Below are positions 1 through 13,800 of a stretch of 64,000 nt of DNA, one piece after another. The translations under genes and the position numbers were made by a program. Source of the stretch: Diadema setosum (taxonomy: Eukaryota; Echinodermata; Echinoidea; Diadematoida; Diadematidae); the NCBI RefSeq assembly GCF_964275005.1, contig NC_092685.1, positions 27,079,649 to 27,143,648 on the forward strand, given 5' to 3'. The notes beneath the pieces are model-generated. The model saw only the letters and a program-made list of their open reading frames with translations, made no database searches and was not told the origin of the DNA. Numbering within the stretch: the stretch's first letter is position 1; each line of letters starts with the position of its first letter.

Positions 1-90
1 GTGGTCCGCCTCACATTCAACTGGACCCCGTAGTGGAAGGCCATCTAGCACGTGCAGCCGAATTAATATGGGCTATCATCCAGCCATCTT
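1..90 (+). other. Possible partial exon of an unrecognised gene (runs off left edge)
   Basis: The first 90 bases are less AT-rich than what follows and end at a possible splice donor (gtaaca at 91). Frame 3 is open and protein-like (it contains LDPVVEGHLARAAELIWA). Joined to the candidate exon at 644-710, frame 3 stops after five more residues, at 658-660. Frame 2 stays open across both exons. I recognise no family in either frame. It could be the C-terminal end of a gene lying to the left, or unrelated sequence. Confidence 0.25.
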
Positions 91-643
91 GTAACATGGA
101 AAAAATAATGAAAGACAAACATACAATTGTCTTACTTTTTCTTGGAAATTTTCCAACTACCGTCACCTTGAGTGTGCATTAGATCGCAGAATTTCGATTC
201 TAAAAATGCAAAGAAAGCAAGCTCCCTCCATCTGCAAGGTCGCTGCCCTTAGTTGTTAGATTATCGAATAAAAATATATGAGAAATACCATGCAACAAAT
301 AAATACATGTAATTTCGTTGGGCCTTTTTTATTTTACAATTTGAATAAATAGTTCATCGGTTTTTTTTTTTGGTTTTTTTTTGGTTTTTTTTTTTAATGA
401 ACCATTTAAAATATCCTACCCAAAGTGTGCACTAGATCATTGAGTTTCAATTATGATTTCTGTTTCTGGTCCATTGTGTTTGGTTTAGGGGATCAAGCCC
501 CCCCCCCCCCTCCTCCCCCACCCTCACTGGGTTGAAATGTAGACACATATATCACTGTTTCAAGTGTGCATGAATTGATGTGATGTGATATTTGTATTTA
601 TATTTCTTTGTAATTTTTTGTAATCATATCTTTATTTTAACAG

Positions 644-710
644 CAACAAAGAACATGTGAACTTTTACATCGGGTCCATGGTCTTATTCTGGACACAACG
701 ATCAAGAAAG
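644..710 (+). other. Possible exon between good splice signals, unrecognised
   Basis: A pyrimidine-rich tract ending in ttttaacag precedes 644, and gtaatg follows 710, so the 67-base segment looks like an internal exon. Two of the three frames are open throughout. In the third, an early TGA at 658-660 would end the open frame carried from 1-90. It might be a last or 3' UTR exon of the left-edge gene. No homology is recognised. Confidence 0.25.
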
Positions 711-1678
711 GTAATGATATAGTTACAAATGCTAACGGGTGAACAAGTTATAATATGACAATAAGTACAACAAATTTTTTGATGATTGACAAAGCTATCA
801 GATAACAATGCAGCAAATCATCGTACATTTCTCCAGTTTACATATTAAAGTGTCAATCCGACATATCTGTATTTATCTACGATATATTGCTAAAGTGTTT
901 AAGTATCAATCCGCTAAATCATTACATTTGTCCAGATAATATATTACATTAAGATCTGAGTGTTAAGTGCCAATGCAGTAATCATATTTGTCCAGGACAC
1001 ATATTACATTTCTAAGTGTCTAATATACTTACATATACCGTATTACATTTCCAAGTGTTCAACGTCCCACCAAAACTGTTCTTTTCTTACGTAGAATATT
1101 GTGAAAGAGGACACTTGATGGAAGTGGTGGGACTTTGGTTTGATTTATAGTCAGCATAAAACTGAAATATTAATCATCATACAAACAAACAAAAGTTGTG
1201 AAATAGTAGGCCTACGTACGTTGTATCGAAAAGCGAGCTGATATCTGTCGCGATATTAGAAATAAATTGCAGTGAAGTTATACCCCATTAGGTTCTTTCA
1301 GCGATTTTTCATAATAACTATGATTCATATGCATTCTTTAGAGAAATGGGGATTTTTTTCTCGAAGTTCATTATACATTAACACAGTCAGAGCAATTAGT
1401 GTTAGTGTCTTTAGGAAACTGTAATCGTTGCCATGGATTCTAGTCACGCGCTTGCGCATACTACATCATGTCGTATCGATTTTGTTTTTATTTTCTTGGT
1501 GTTTTTTGGTCTCTCCCGGAAACGCCCTCTATCGGATGAGTGAGAAGTAAAAATCAAAACACACTTGCATACCATAGGTCCTACCGTGTGAGAAAGCGTT
1601 AGACGTCAACGTAGGTAGTGAAGATGGTGTATATTTCCATTCTGTTCCGCTAAACGCCAGCAAGACTTTCAGAGAAAT
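711..1678 (+). promoter_or_regulatory. Region upstream of spata7, with probable promoter and 5' UTR near its end
   Basis: No gene is visible here. At 840-1060 there are short degenerate repeats built on tccag...atattacatt...aagtgt. The last 250 bases are richer in CpG (for example tcacgcgcttgcgcat near 1444) and lead into the spata7 start codon, so transcription probably begins here. An upstream ATG at 1624 opens a nine-codon reading frame that closes before the main start. No TATA box or initiator can be assigned with confidence. Confidence 0.35.
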
Positions 1679-1703
1679 ATGGCTGATCCAAGTTATCGCA
1701 GAA
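1679..1703 (+). CDS. spata7: spata7 coding exon 1 (start)
   Basis: Encodes MADPSYRR plus one base of codon 9, then donor gtaaga at 1704. It was chosen because its phase-1 exit fits the phase-1 entry of exon 2. The resulting N-terminus is short, basic and directly followed by the FKG motif exon, as in the human protein, whose start is of similar length. No other upstream ATG with a fitting donor was seen. Confidence 0.82.
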
Positions 1704-4700
1704 GTAAGAAGTATATGAAGATTTTGTGTTATTACATAGAGAAATTACCGGTAACGGTAGGCGTGATACTCGCAAGGCGTCGCTAACGACGACAGCTGAC
1801 AACGGTCCCATATACAGTAATTTATGTCGGTGTTTTACATATTTACAACTGAAACGATTTTCTACATAATTTACACAATAATACATTGGAACTCGTCCGT
1901 AGACGGTGGTAACGATGCCTGATGGTGGTGGTTGTGGTGGTGGTGGCCAGTGGCACACAGGGGTTGGCTGCATTAAGCTGAGGACAGTGAGGTAGTATTG
2001 CTATGTGAGTAAGCTAAACGGTAAACGTAAGCATGGTAAGCAGTATTGCCAGCGCAGTAGGCCTAGATCTATTACAATTACTAGATCTAGAACCTATAGA
2101 GGTCTAGTGTCTATAGACATTATTGGTCTGTGATAGGTTTACGTTTACCGTTTAGCTTACTCGTGCACCACCCCTTTAAACACCAATAATATTGAATTTA
2201 AGTTTACAAAAGCCTAGAAATGCACGAATTCATGCACTGCTAATGGCATGCTATGCTGGCTGCTTGAGACTCCAGAGTTGAGCTGAGTAGGGTACTGTAA
2301 AAGTGAACATTTTTGTCAGTTTGTAGTGTTAAAATTTTTGCGCATTTCGCTTCGTGCAACCAGAAACTAGCGCGAAAATAAAACACGCAATATTTTTGCT
2401 TGCTGTATTATGTTCAGGATGTTGATGTCTTCATCCTGCGGAATTAAAAACAGGCGAAACTCTTCTTAATCTTACCATATGCTTACCCAGCCGATAACTA
2501 AACACATCCCAGCCCAGTCGCTGTATAAATAGCGACAGGGTTGTACCGTCATGACCCACAACACAAAGAGGGCCCAACGATCGCATTGCAATCGCTTTGA
2601 GTTTTGATACTTTAGATCATTTTTTGTCACCTCAAACTCGTCTAATATAAATCTTCATTATTGAGACTTCATATCTGTCATCCAAAATTGCAATTTTCAC
2701 ACAAAAACCACGTTGCAAAATTATTCAACCCCCTGTATAAATACACATGGATGAATAATGACAAATTAAAAGCCACATGCATGTGTTCTGAGGTGAGTGC
2801 CAGATTTTATTTATCATCCATCTAAAATTGGAACGTTTACATGCCCAAAAAACAGGCAACGTGGTTTTTGTGTGAAAATTGCAATTTTGGATGGACTATG
2901 AAGTAAATCTTGACTTTTGTTTCGGTATTCAATTGTAATTAACTATCTGTTGACTACAGTTGTACGTGAATGATTTAGTAACAGTCTGCAGTTGCAATGT
3001 TATTCTCTTTGCCAAAATGTCAAAAATGCATGGTGGGTTGAATAATTTTGCTGCCAACTGTATACACTTATGTCAAAGTACTATGTTATAAGCTTGACGT
3101 TGTTTGATAATGACAATCCTAACACATTTAAAGGGGACCAGGGCCAGTGCTCATTCGTTCGTTCGTATTTATTTTTTCTTCTCAAATCAAATCAAATAAA
3201 AAATTAATTACATCAATATGACAAATTTAAACAAAACCTATCCAAATGACAAAGGAGCAACACAAAAAGTGCAGTTTATACAACATGCATAACATTCATA
3301 GTTACATATGTAATACAAATAAGGCAGTACATTTGATTCAATAAGGAAGCAGGAGACTGTCAGCTTTGAAAGAAAACAGAGATGTTTGTGTTTTCAGGGA
3401 GTCGGGTAAAGCATTCCGTATCGGGTCTGTGATGCATCACTGACCTATGAGCTGTAAGTGCTATTTCAGCATCTCTCACTGTCAGTATTTGAAGCAATAT
3501 GGAAAAGCAAATTTCGGCTGGTGTGACCTTGACAGCTAGCAGTCAAATGGGAAAAATCGAAAGTCGGCTCCCAATTTACAACCTTGCCCTATTTCCTCAT
3601 ACTGTCCGCATATCTAACTCTTGCTGTCCGCAAGTCATCCTGATTGTCCACGTTCATGATTTAATCATTCCTGGTGTAGTCTAGATGTTTCCGTGCTGCC
3701 CGGCTACGATTAGCATATTCTGGGGTATTTCACGCTCTTCTGGAGTGATTCCTAGGACACTCCTAGGAATGTCCGCAGTCAGCCCGCGGACATTCCCAGG
3801 AATGTCCCAGGACAATACCCCGATTTGCACACTTTTTCCGCGTTTGACGCGGACAGGATGCCGAAATGACAGACTTTGCTTCTGCAACCCTTCCTAGGCT
3901 TGTCCGCGCCCCAGTGGACGTCCGGCCTAAAGAGTATATAAATACTTGGTACATGTAATAAATTATATGTGGCAGTTCTTTGCAAGGTAAGATATAATAT
4001 CAATCTGTTGTATATAACACATGATAGTTAGTATTTTTCTTTGTGATAACAGTGAAAAGATGAAATCAATCATGTTATGTTTATCTTCAACCAGACACTC
4101 CAACTCCAGCAGTTCCTCCAAGCCCAGTCTCCTTCAAAGGGCAGCATAAAGGTCATCTAGCTCTTAAGAGCAGTCGTAAGTATATATTAAAAAAGAGTAG
4201 CAAACTTTATTTCATATTGGCATCTATTGGGTCTCTTGAATTCTGCCTTCATTAGCGCGCTGATCAGGTAGTTTTGTGTTTTTTGTTTGTTTGTTCGTTT
4301 TGTGTGTGTGTGTGTGTGTGTGTCTGTGTCTGTGTGTGTGTCTGTGTGTGTGTCTGTGTCTGTGTCTGTGTCTGTCTGTCTGTGGACAGTGGATAAATAA
4401 GGAATGTGTATGTTGTCTTATCATTGAAAGAAAGTGTCAATGTTTCATTGCAGGCTTTTATTATGTAGAATTAGAATTTTAGTAACATCTTTATTGACTT
4501 TTTAAACAAAACCCTATGAATTCTTAATTCTTGTAGGTGTTGTAAAAACATGATCTTATGATGGTTTAGCAACAAAACCCATAATCGTATGTAATCAATC
4601 ATTGTGCTCAGCCATTTTATAATTAGTCAGTATTTGTAGCAATTACATTAATTTGCATCATGAATACCAGTATTTCAGTTTCTAATCGTGAAATACCTGC

Positions 4701-7700
4701 AGTTGACACAATACCAGCCAACTGCCTAAATTGTGTACATAGAACTCAGTAGGCTACTGTAATGTTCAAACAATAGGAAAAATGTTCCTTGCTGTCAGTA
4801 AGAATTGATAGCTGTGTGTTTAACCCTTATCCACGTGCATTCCATGCACCAAGTGAATCCCAAGTATTGAGATGAAAACCACTCTGAAAAATTGTTAGTT
4901 TTAGTCAAAACATTATGCATACTTGCCAACTAGTAAGATTTTATCAGATTCAGTAAGATTTTTTACATTAAAAATAGCAAAATCAGATTTTCTGTCAGAG
5001 AAATCAGATTTTAAAAAAATATTTAGATATACCTTTCATGTGTATTTTCTGAAGATTTGACCGAAAGTAAGATTTCTAACTTCAGTTTGCATATAAAATA
5101 AGATTTTTGCAATCCAGGAGTAAGATATTTCATCTTGAAATGTTGGCAGGTATGCATTATGCAGTATTTTTTATATCCCTCCTACACAGCGTATGCCACA
5201 ACCTGCAAGAGAGCCCTCAATCAAAATGATGTGGTCACCAATCTCAACGTCCATTACAGGAAGCTGAGCTCGGCCAAATGTAAGTCTCTGAACGTTTTCA
5301 AGTCAGCAAAATCTGACTGACCTGAGGGACTACATGAAGGCTTTGTTGAAAAAAAGTTTGCCGAAGTGTACCATACTGTAGTACTTTTTATAAAATGGGT
5401 TCAAGAATGTTGCCAATTGGAAGCGCTGAAATGAGTCACGTGTGCTTGTATTAATTTCTCACTAACATGCACGGCCGACGTCACAATGTTTGCACTAGCA
5501 GTGCGCACTCAATCAGTTGTTACAAGTGTGTCGCGCGCTACTATACGCGCTCTCAATCCTGTAAACAACTTCTAGTTCGGGCTGCCGGCCGGCCGTTCTT
5601 GTGTGCATAACGTGTGGCGTACGTATACTGTACTCTTATACGTACAGTACTTGTATGTGTGTGGGATTTCCGAGTGCGACGTGCGTAAATGTTTGGGACG
5701 AACATCTTCGGACATCTTGATCCACAAAGGTACGTGAAAAATGCTGGTAGTTTTCGACCCATTTTATAAAACAAATGATGCACAGGATTATTTCGTGGCG
5801 TTAGTGGAGATGCAGCGCACTCTCGGGTATTTACAATGTAGTGCAACATGCACTCGGCTTCGCCTCGTGCATGTTTCACAATTGTAAATACCCTCGAGTG
5901 CGCTACATCTCCACTAACGCACTCTATCCTGTGCATCATTTGTATAGTATTGAGCAACATGTATGTATAGAGCAGGGTCGACACGCTAACATTTTTGTAT
6001 GTGTGTGTGTGTGGTGGCCCGTTTGGGTCACTAAAGATCTTTAAATCTGAAATTTTGGTGTCCTGAAAAATATATAATGTAGTGGCTTGAAATAAAAGCA
6101 AAATTTACAATCCATTTTAATCTTAATTGCCTGATTGGGCCATTGAAAAAAAAAAAAAAGCCACCAAACTAAAGTCAAGCCCTGTATAGATACTGTAGAC
6201 TTTTTATTGTTGGTTATCTTTAGCGGGCTAATGTCTCTGACACTATTTGCAGAGAACTTTATATTGTCTTCGTGGTGTATCTGAACTTTAAAAGTTTTGT
6301 GAAAGATACATCGTGTTCAAGCTTCTGCTGCAGATACACTCTCTGCATTAAGTTCTGATACATCTTGTTATTGATGAGAGTCAATTTTTTTTTTCTTTTA
6401 AGAGTAGACATTTTAAAGACATGTATTTCCATGTATGTAGTAGTATTGTTTTCTACAAAGTTAAAGGACAAGTTCACCTTCATAAACATAAGGATTGAGA
6501 GAATGCAGCAATATTAGTAGAACACATCAGTGAAAGTTTGAGGAAAATTGGACAATCGATGCAAAAGTTATGAATTGTTAAAATTTTTGTGGTGGAACCG
6601 CTGGATAAGGAGACTATTAAGGCTCGTGATGTCATATGAGTACAACAGTATAAAGAAAATGTAAAGAAAATTCAACATATTTTCACTTTTTTCGCATAAT
6701 AAAAGAGCACTTGACTTGCCTCTTTCTAAGGGCAATGGGAATAATATTACCCATAACATATGTCAGTAACGAGTCAAGGGAATGTGAAAAATTCATAACT
6801 TTTGAACGGATTGTCCGATTTTCCTCAAACTTTCAATGATGTGTTTTACTAATATTGCTACATTTTCTCAATCCTCATGTTTATGAAGATGAACTTGTCC
6901 TTTAAGGACTGATACAAAAAAAAAAAAGTAACGGTCATATAATGTGCAGGTCTCTCTTGCCTCTCAAACGATGCCATATGGTACACATTTCACTTGTCCA
7001 AATCTCTTTGCTTATTCCATGTTTACTTTATGTACAATGAATTTGTGCAAGTTTTTTTTTTTAATTAATTTTTTTTTTTTTTTTTAGTTGAGAAAGCATA
7101 TTGACATTATTTGCACCAAAAGGTAACTAACATTGCTAGATGGTGAAATACTGGTCAAAATATGGCTTGCTTTTTTCATAGCATCCTGTCCTGAATGGCA
7201 TTCACTTCGCAATCAATGACATCTGTGATGCAAGAGATTGTGTGACGTAACCTGTTTAGGATAAGCTGATGTTGCTATAACATGTTTCCTATAGACCCCT
7301 GCCCAAGTATACTCGGGACTAGTCTTAAAGGGGTTAATGTCAATTTGCATCGGAGCCAAGTCTTTTGACACAGCCTGTACAATCAATGAAAATTAAATGA
7401 TTTATATCAGTCATGGGGAATTTCAGATGGAACAAGTAGATAGCTTTGTCTTTACTTTCTTTCACAGCTGCTGAAATGTAAATACACGGTAGAAATGTAA
7501 ATACACGGTAGGATGTTGTTGCATAAAAGAGGTGTGCTTGTGATGTATACTGCAACAGATCGAATGTACGTTTTGATTTCTGTGTTCTGATTCACAGCAC
7601 GAATTGATTCTACTACACCAAAGACATGGACATTGAGCACTGTCAGTGAGTATCTTACCTGGGTAGTTTCATTTCATGTCACACCGACATGTCACACCGA

Positions 7701-10700
7701 CTCCACAAGTGTGTTTGTACAATCTTAAAAAAAAAAACCAACAACATAAACCCTATTTTTTGCTTGTTTTTTTTTTATCTTTTAGGAAGTTCAGTCCAAA
7801 TCCTAACATGGCCATGTTTGTATTCAATCACTGTTTAAGATACAAAGAGAATTTCCTATAGTTTTTAGCTTACCTGAGCCAAAGGCTCAAGTGAGCTATT
7901 GCGATTGTTCTTCGTCCGGCGTGCGTCGTGCATAATCTTTTTATATTTTCATCTTCTTCTTGAAAACCCCAAGACTGATTTTCACCAAACTTGGCAGGTA
8001 GCATCCCTAGGGGGTTAGGATCTCAATTTGTAAAAATGGGCACCATGCCCCATCCAGGGGGCCCCAGGGGGCCCAAACCCCCCAAAATTAAGGAATCTTT
8101 AAAACTCTTCTTCTCTAGAACCAGAAGTGATGGAGCTAAGTTAATACTTTGAGCTAGTAAATTGATGACTGTAGTTTCAAGTTTGTTCATGGCGGAATCT
8201 GAGGTGCCCCCTTTGGGACCCAGGGGAGGGATCCTAATGGGGCCTAAATTGTACATTTTCATCTTCTTGAAAACCCCCTGACCGATTTTCACCAAATTTG
8301 GCAGGTAGCATCCCTAGGGGGATAGGATCTCAATCTGTTCATATGGGCACCGTGTCCCACCTGGAGAGCTCCCAAGGGGCCCAAACCTTCCAAAATTAAG
8401 GAATCTTTAAAAATCTTCTGTAGAATCAGAAGTGATAGAGCTAAGTTAATACTATGAGTTAGTACATTAATGACTGTAGTTTGTTCATAGCAGATCCGGG
8501 GTGCCCCCCTTAGGGGCAGGGGGGAGGGGATGGGTGGGGAGGTCCAAATTGGGGCCTAAATTGTACATTTTCATCTTCTTCTCGAAAAGCTCATGATGGA
8601 TTTTCACCAAACTTGGCAGGTAGCATCCCTAGGGGGTTAGGATCTCAATTTGTGCAAATGGGCACCATGCCCCACCCAGGAGGCTCCAGGGGCCCCCAAT
8701 CCCCCAATTTACGGGGGGGGGGGGGGGGGGGGGGGGGAGGGGAGGTGGTCCAGATTTGGGCCCTAATTGTCCCCGCCGAACAAGTTCGAGCAGGGGACTA
8801 TGAAACGGGCTCCGTACGTGTGTGTGTCCGTGTGTCCGTCCGTCCGTCCGTCCGTGTGTCCGTCCGTGTGTGCGTCCGTGTGTGATCAAAATCTTCAATT
8901 TGCTACTTCTCTGTCATTTATGAGCCAATTTTGATTCTGTTTGCTTTATATGATAGCACTACATGGGAGCTTTGAAACTTCCACACAGAATTTCAGTCGT
9001 GACCTTTGACCTTGACCTTTGACCTATATTGTACATTTTGCTACAAAATGCTACTCCTTCGCCATTTCTAACCCGATTTCGATTCCGTTTGCTTTATGTG
9101 ATGGCACTAGGTGAGGGCTTCAAAACTTCTACACAGAATTTTGACCTTTGACTTCTTTGACCTTTGACCTTGATTTTTGACCTATATTGTACATTTTGCT
9201 ACAAAATGCTACTCCTTCGCCATTTCTTACCCGATTTCGATTCCGTTTGCTTTATGTGATGGCACCAGGTGAGGGCTTCAAAACTTCTACACAGAATTTT
9301 GACCTTTGACTTCTTTGACCTTTGACCTTGATTTTTGACCTGTTTTGTACATTTTGCTACAAAATGCTACTCCTTCGCCATTTCTTACCCGATTTTGATT
9401 CTGTTTGCTTTATGTGATGGCACTAGGTGAGGGCTTCAAAACTTCTACACAGAATTGTGACCTTTGACTTCTTTGACCTTTGACCTTGATTTTTGACCTA
9501 TATTGTACATTTTGCTAAAAAATGCTACTTCCGGCGGGGACATATATTACGCACCGCGTAATTTCTACTTTTCCTTGTTGTACATTTTCATCTTCTACTT
9601 GAGAATGCCTGGTGAAACTTTAGTAGAGCTGTGTGTAATTTAGATTAGTGACTGCGTGTAAGGTAAACTTGCGATACTCAGGTGAGCGCGAGACCCCCCC
9701 CCCCCCCCCCACCCCCCAGGTCTCTTGTTTGCTGAACTGATCATGGGCTCCAAATCAAGCTGAAATCCTCAGTTGCTGACTCAATTGTTTTAATCCATGA
9801 GTAAAATGTTATTGGTCATAGTTCTGGATAGACTTCAGTTCATGTCAGATCTATGCTATTTTAGTTTCAATGACAAATTACTGAACATATTTCTGTTGCA
9901 AAAGCTTCAGAAGGTTGATATACAGTGAAAATTTAATAAGCCGTACCATTATTTGTTTTATCATTACTTTACCCGCTGCACCTTGAGCACATTAATCATG
10001 TGGAATTGCCGCATCAATTACCCTGTATTATTGTTATTACTATTAAATGTATCTGATGTCAAGCAGTCTTGAAATGTAATTCATAGTCCAATTTGAGTAA
10101 CTGAATAGGTGCTACAGACAGAGAACTAAACTCTTTTTTTCTCTCTCTCTCTCTCTCCTTTTTTTTTTTTTTCTTACATCTTATAGAAAAGGATCAGCTG
10201 AGAAGGCAGGCCATGGAAAAGCAGAAGAAAAAACTGGCTAGTCAGAAATCATCTTCCCGTCCTGCTTCTAGGAACACCATTGGCACTAACGCTGATGACC
10301 TCAATCTTGTAAGACTATGCTACCTCTCTTTTAGAATCACACACACACAAAAAAAAAACAACAGACAAATTGATTGATTAATCGATTTGATTTGATTTCT
10401 GAATTTCTTTTTCATACATAAATGCAGTACAAAGTCAATTGAACAAACTAATTGAGCACAGCATTATTTGAATCTGACAGTTCTTAACAGATTAATTAAA
10501 ATATCCAACATTTTCTAACACCATGCAAAGATGAAATAGAGCAGGCATTATTTTATGCGTAGTGCAAACATAGGATTCTGTGTATCTGCCGTTCAAAAGA
10601 CAAATTAAGCAACTTTGGATATAACAGAAATACAGGAGACCATCATCATAAGCAAACACTTGACAAGTATAATGGCCTCAGAAATGATTGTCTAAACAAT

Positions 10701-10823
10701 ACAACATACTAAGAATATAATGAATTAATCAAATGACTCAGAAATGTGTGTGTGTGTAAATGTTTTAACTATGTTATGTGCACTGTTTCCCTTAGGCTTT
10801 TTAGGTGTTCAGTTGTTCCTGTC

Positions 10824-10873
<50 letters not shown>

Positions 10874-13800
10874 AAAGACCCCTCCCCTTTCCTTCAATAT
10901 TAATGGAGTAAGTGATAAGCTTGACCGATGCTTTTTATCAATTTCTCTTAATGATGCTATCACCAACCATTCAGGATCTTGATGAGGACCTCGCAGACTA
11001 CGGCATTCCTGATAACCAGGTGCCCCGCAGCGCGCCAATGACCCCCACCAAGGCCTTCCGTCCACACAGTGCCTACTCCGACCGCAACCAGCACACCGGC
11101 CGGCCGCGCACCAGCCAATCACAGTTCAACGCCACGTCCGGCACGTACCGCAGCGGCAGGAACGGCGAGCTGAACACGACAACGATGGATTACCGGTCCG
11201 CCAGGACGCCCAACAAGCAGTCGGGAGACATTTTGGACAAGCGGGCCAGCAAGTTCACGGAGGCAAACAGGATGCACACCCCACGAACCCTCAAGACAAA
11301 TGCCACTTCCAGACTCTCCCAGTCGAGGAACTATAATCCACCAAAGAAGAAAAACAGCAGTGGGACCAAGAGATTGGAAGAAACAGAGAACTATGAGCAG
11401 GACAGAGATTGGGATGTGAGGAATACCAGGTGACCAAGGATTTCTCGTTTCTTTGTTTCTGTGATCATTTTATATTTTCCAATTCTTTAAGAGGAATTTT
11501 TTCACGTGAATTTTTCAGTGCTAACAATCTTTTCCTCAACATTTCTAACAAGATGTAATGTATCTTTCATATCGTATGAGGCACAAGTGTTATTGTGTAA
11601 CTACATTACTTGTATTTTGTTGTTTCTTTTTCAGTCTTGTTATATAATAAGAATAATATTTGATATTTTTAGAGCGCCTTTTCCAGTGGATACAAAGCGC
11701 TATGAGGTTGCCATAGGAGATAAAATTACAAATTACCAGGCAGTGGCAGTACAAGTCCAGTGCATATTGTTATAGATATTTGTACTGTAACTGACCGGTA
11801 ATATGGAAGTATGAAGGGAGTCTGGGCTTATGAAAGCATTATTTTTATGTATTTCTATTTCTGTATTAAAGGCTGTTGAGGGAAAGCAGTATGTGTACTG
11901 CCATGGAACTACATGAAATGTTTTGTCCATATCTGGTGCTAGATTGAATAGTAGTGTCACCTCACATAACTGTCAAAGAGGAATGGATGCTGAGATTGTG
12001 TATGCCAATTGGGAATGAAAAACAATGCCTTCCACAATTTTTGTTTGGTGCAATTCCATCAAAATGTGCAGATTCCTGGAAAGTTATGATTGCAATTTTA
12101 TCAGAGACTTTACTTGCATGGAACAGATACTATTTGTAGGAACTGTCACAGAGCTGTGAAGACATCTGTGACATGGTTGTTTCTTTTAGTATGGCATACT
12201 CGGTGAGGCATTTATCTCCTCTATGTTAAAAGAGACCTCCTGATGATTTGTAGACTTTTACATTTGAACAACTATAGATTAGTTATACTAAGTACAGAGT
12301 CTCAGAATCTATAGTGATTAGGATGAGGAATCAGAATGTTTTCAAAACTTATAAGAAATTGCAATGAACAGAGATGATGACATGGCAGCCTCACTGTAAG
12401 AATGCGTGAATTGGGGTTCAAGGAAACAGAACAAAAGAAGAAGGCATGCATAGATTTTACACAGGTGGACTTGTTAAGCAAGCAGTATCGTAATGGAATT
12501 GCACTGCTACAGTTTTGAAATATGCGAGGCTCCTATGTCATCAACACTGTTCAGTGTAATATGTTTTAAGATTTTTCAGAGTATTGGTTTCTCTACTCAA
12601 GGACCACGTAAATTCCACTAATCAATACATGGAGCTGTCAATTTATTTAGTACGTGATGTGATACTATGAAAATTGTCTGGAATCCCCCTTTAACACTGT
12701 ATGACAAATGGATTCCATGCAGAAACTTGCACTCCAGAGAGCAGCTGAAGGAGCTGGATAAGCGGGACCGGAGGGAGAATGCCCGCCTCCAGCGCGCCGA
12801 AGACCACCTGAGGTGGGTGGAGGAGCAGGCCCTCCGCGTCCAGACGCTGGAGATCGACGATCAGGAAGACGACGACCAGCTGCAGCCGATGTCGTCGACC
12901 CTGAAGCCGGCCAGGAAGGGGGCGAGGACGCCACTGGGCGGAACCCAGGATCTGAATGTCAGCTACGGCAATCAGTCTCTAAGGTACGTATGTATTCTGT
13001 CTCCAGATATGGGATTTGAGATGGGCGTATATTTTGCTTTAATGTTTGTTTGTTTCATTTTCCATCTGACACGATGGCTGGACAACCCATATTCAGCTGC
13101 ACTAGCTGGTCTTCCATGGTGTCCAGTTGGATGTGAGGCAGGACCACTTTAGGTTGTGCACTCTGCTCTTTGTGATGAATGAATGAAGCAGGATAATTTA
13201 TGTGCATCAGTTGTTACTCTTTCACACACGTGACCTCCCATTCTATGTCCTATCTGAATGACACTGTGAGCAAGGACAACGTATTAAGATAGCCAGAGGA
13301 GCTTAATCGCAGTCTCTGTTGTACAAAAACAAGAAAGAACTGAGGAGTCCACTGTTCCTAATATCAAAGCTGTCATCCATATTTGAGCACCTTGTTAATC
13401 CTATTATAATGCCCAGGAACTCCGCTTTAACTCGCCAAGATTTTTCATAGATGAGCATGCAGTAATCCACCCAAATGTGACCTAGTTGTGAAAGTTACCA
13501 AGCCCACTCAGTTGTATCAACAGAAAAGGGATTAGGGGGGTTATGTAGTCTCTATTCTGTGACAGTCGGTTTCCAGACATCTGTGCTAATTGGCGAAGAA
13601 ATCACTCCAGTGTGTGTGCCAATCGGAGAACAAAGCACTGTAAGAAGTAATCAAGTTTGAGACCCAAGCCCCATGGCTGCTCATAGAAGATAGAATAAAA
13701 ATAGTGAATGACCATGGGTGTGATGGTACAAGATTTCGCACGAGGTGAAAGATAGACGCTCTTTTCAATGAAGCGAAGCCAAGTTGAATAGTGCACTTCA

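Noticed and set aside
4224..4482. Open frames of His-Thr or Cys-Val repeats on both strands
   Set aside because: Translations of a TG/TCTG microsatellite.
5553..6101. 182-codon minus-strand open frame
   Set aside because: It spans a near-perfect hairpin (5773-5941). The frame is produced by the palindrome, there is no domain, and it lies in a spata7 intron.
9000..9530. Regularly spaced repeats resembling a CRISPR-like array
   Set aside because: The units are contiguous tandem copies of about 158 bases without unique spacers, inside a eukaryotic intron repeat.
10769..11122. 117-codon minus-strand open frame
   Set aside because: Shadow of spata7 exon 6 plus a TG microsatellite.
12665..13019. 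Open frames in other frames over spata7 exon 7
   Set aside because: Antisense and shifted shadows of a GC-rich real exon.
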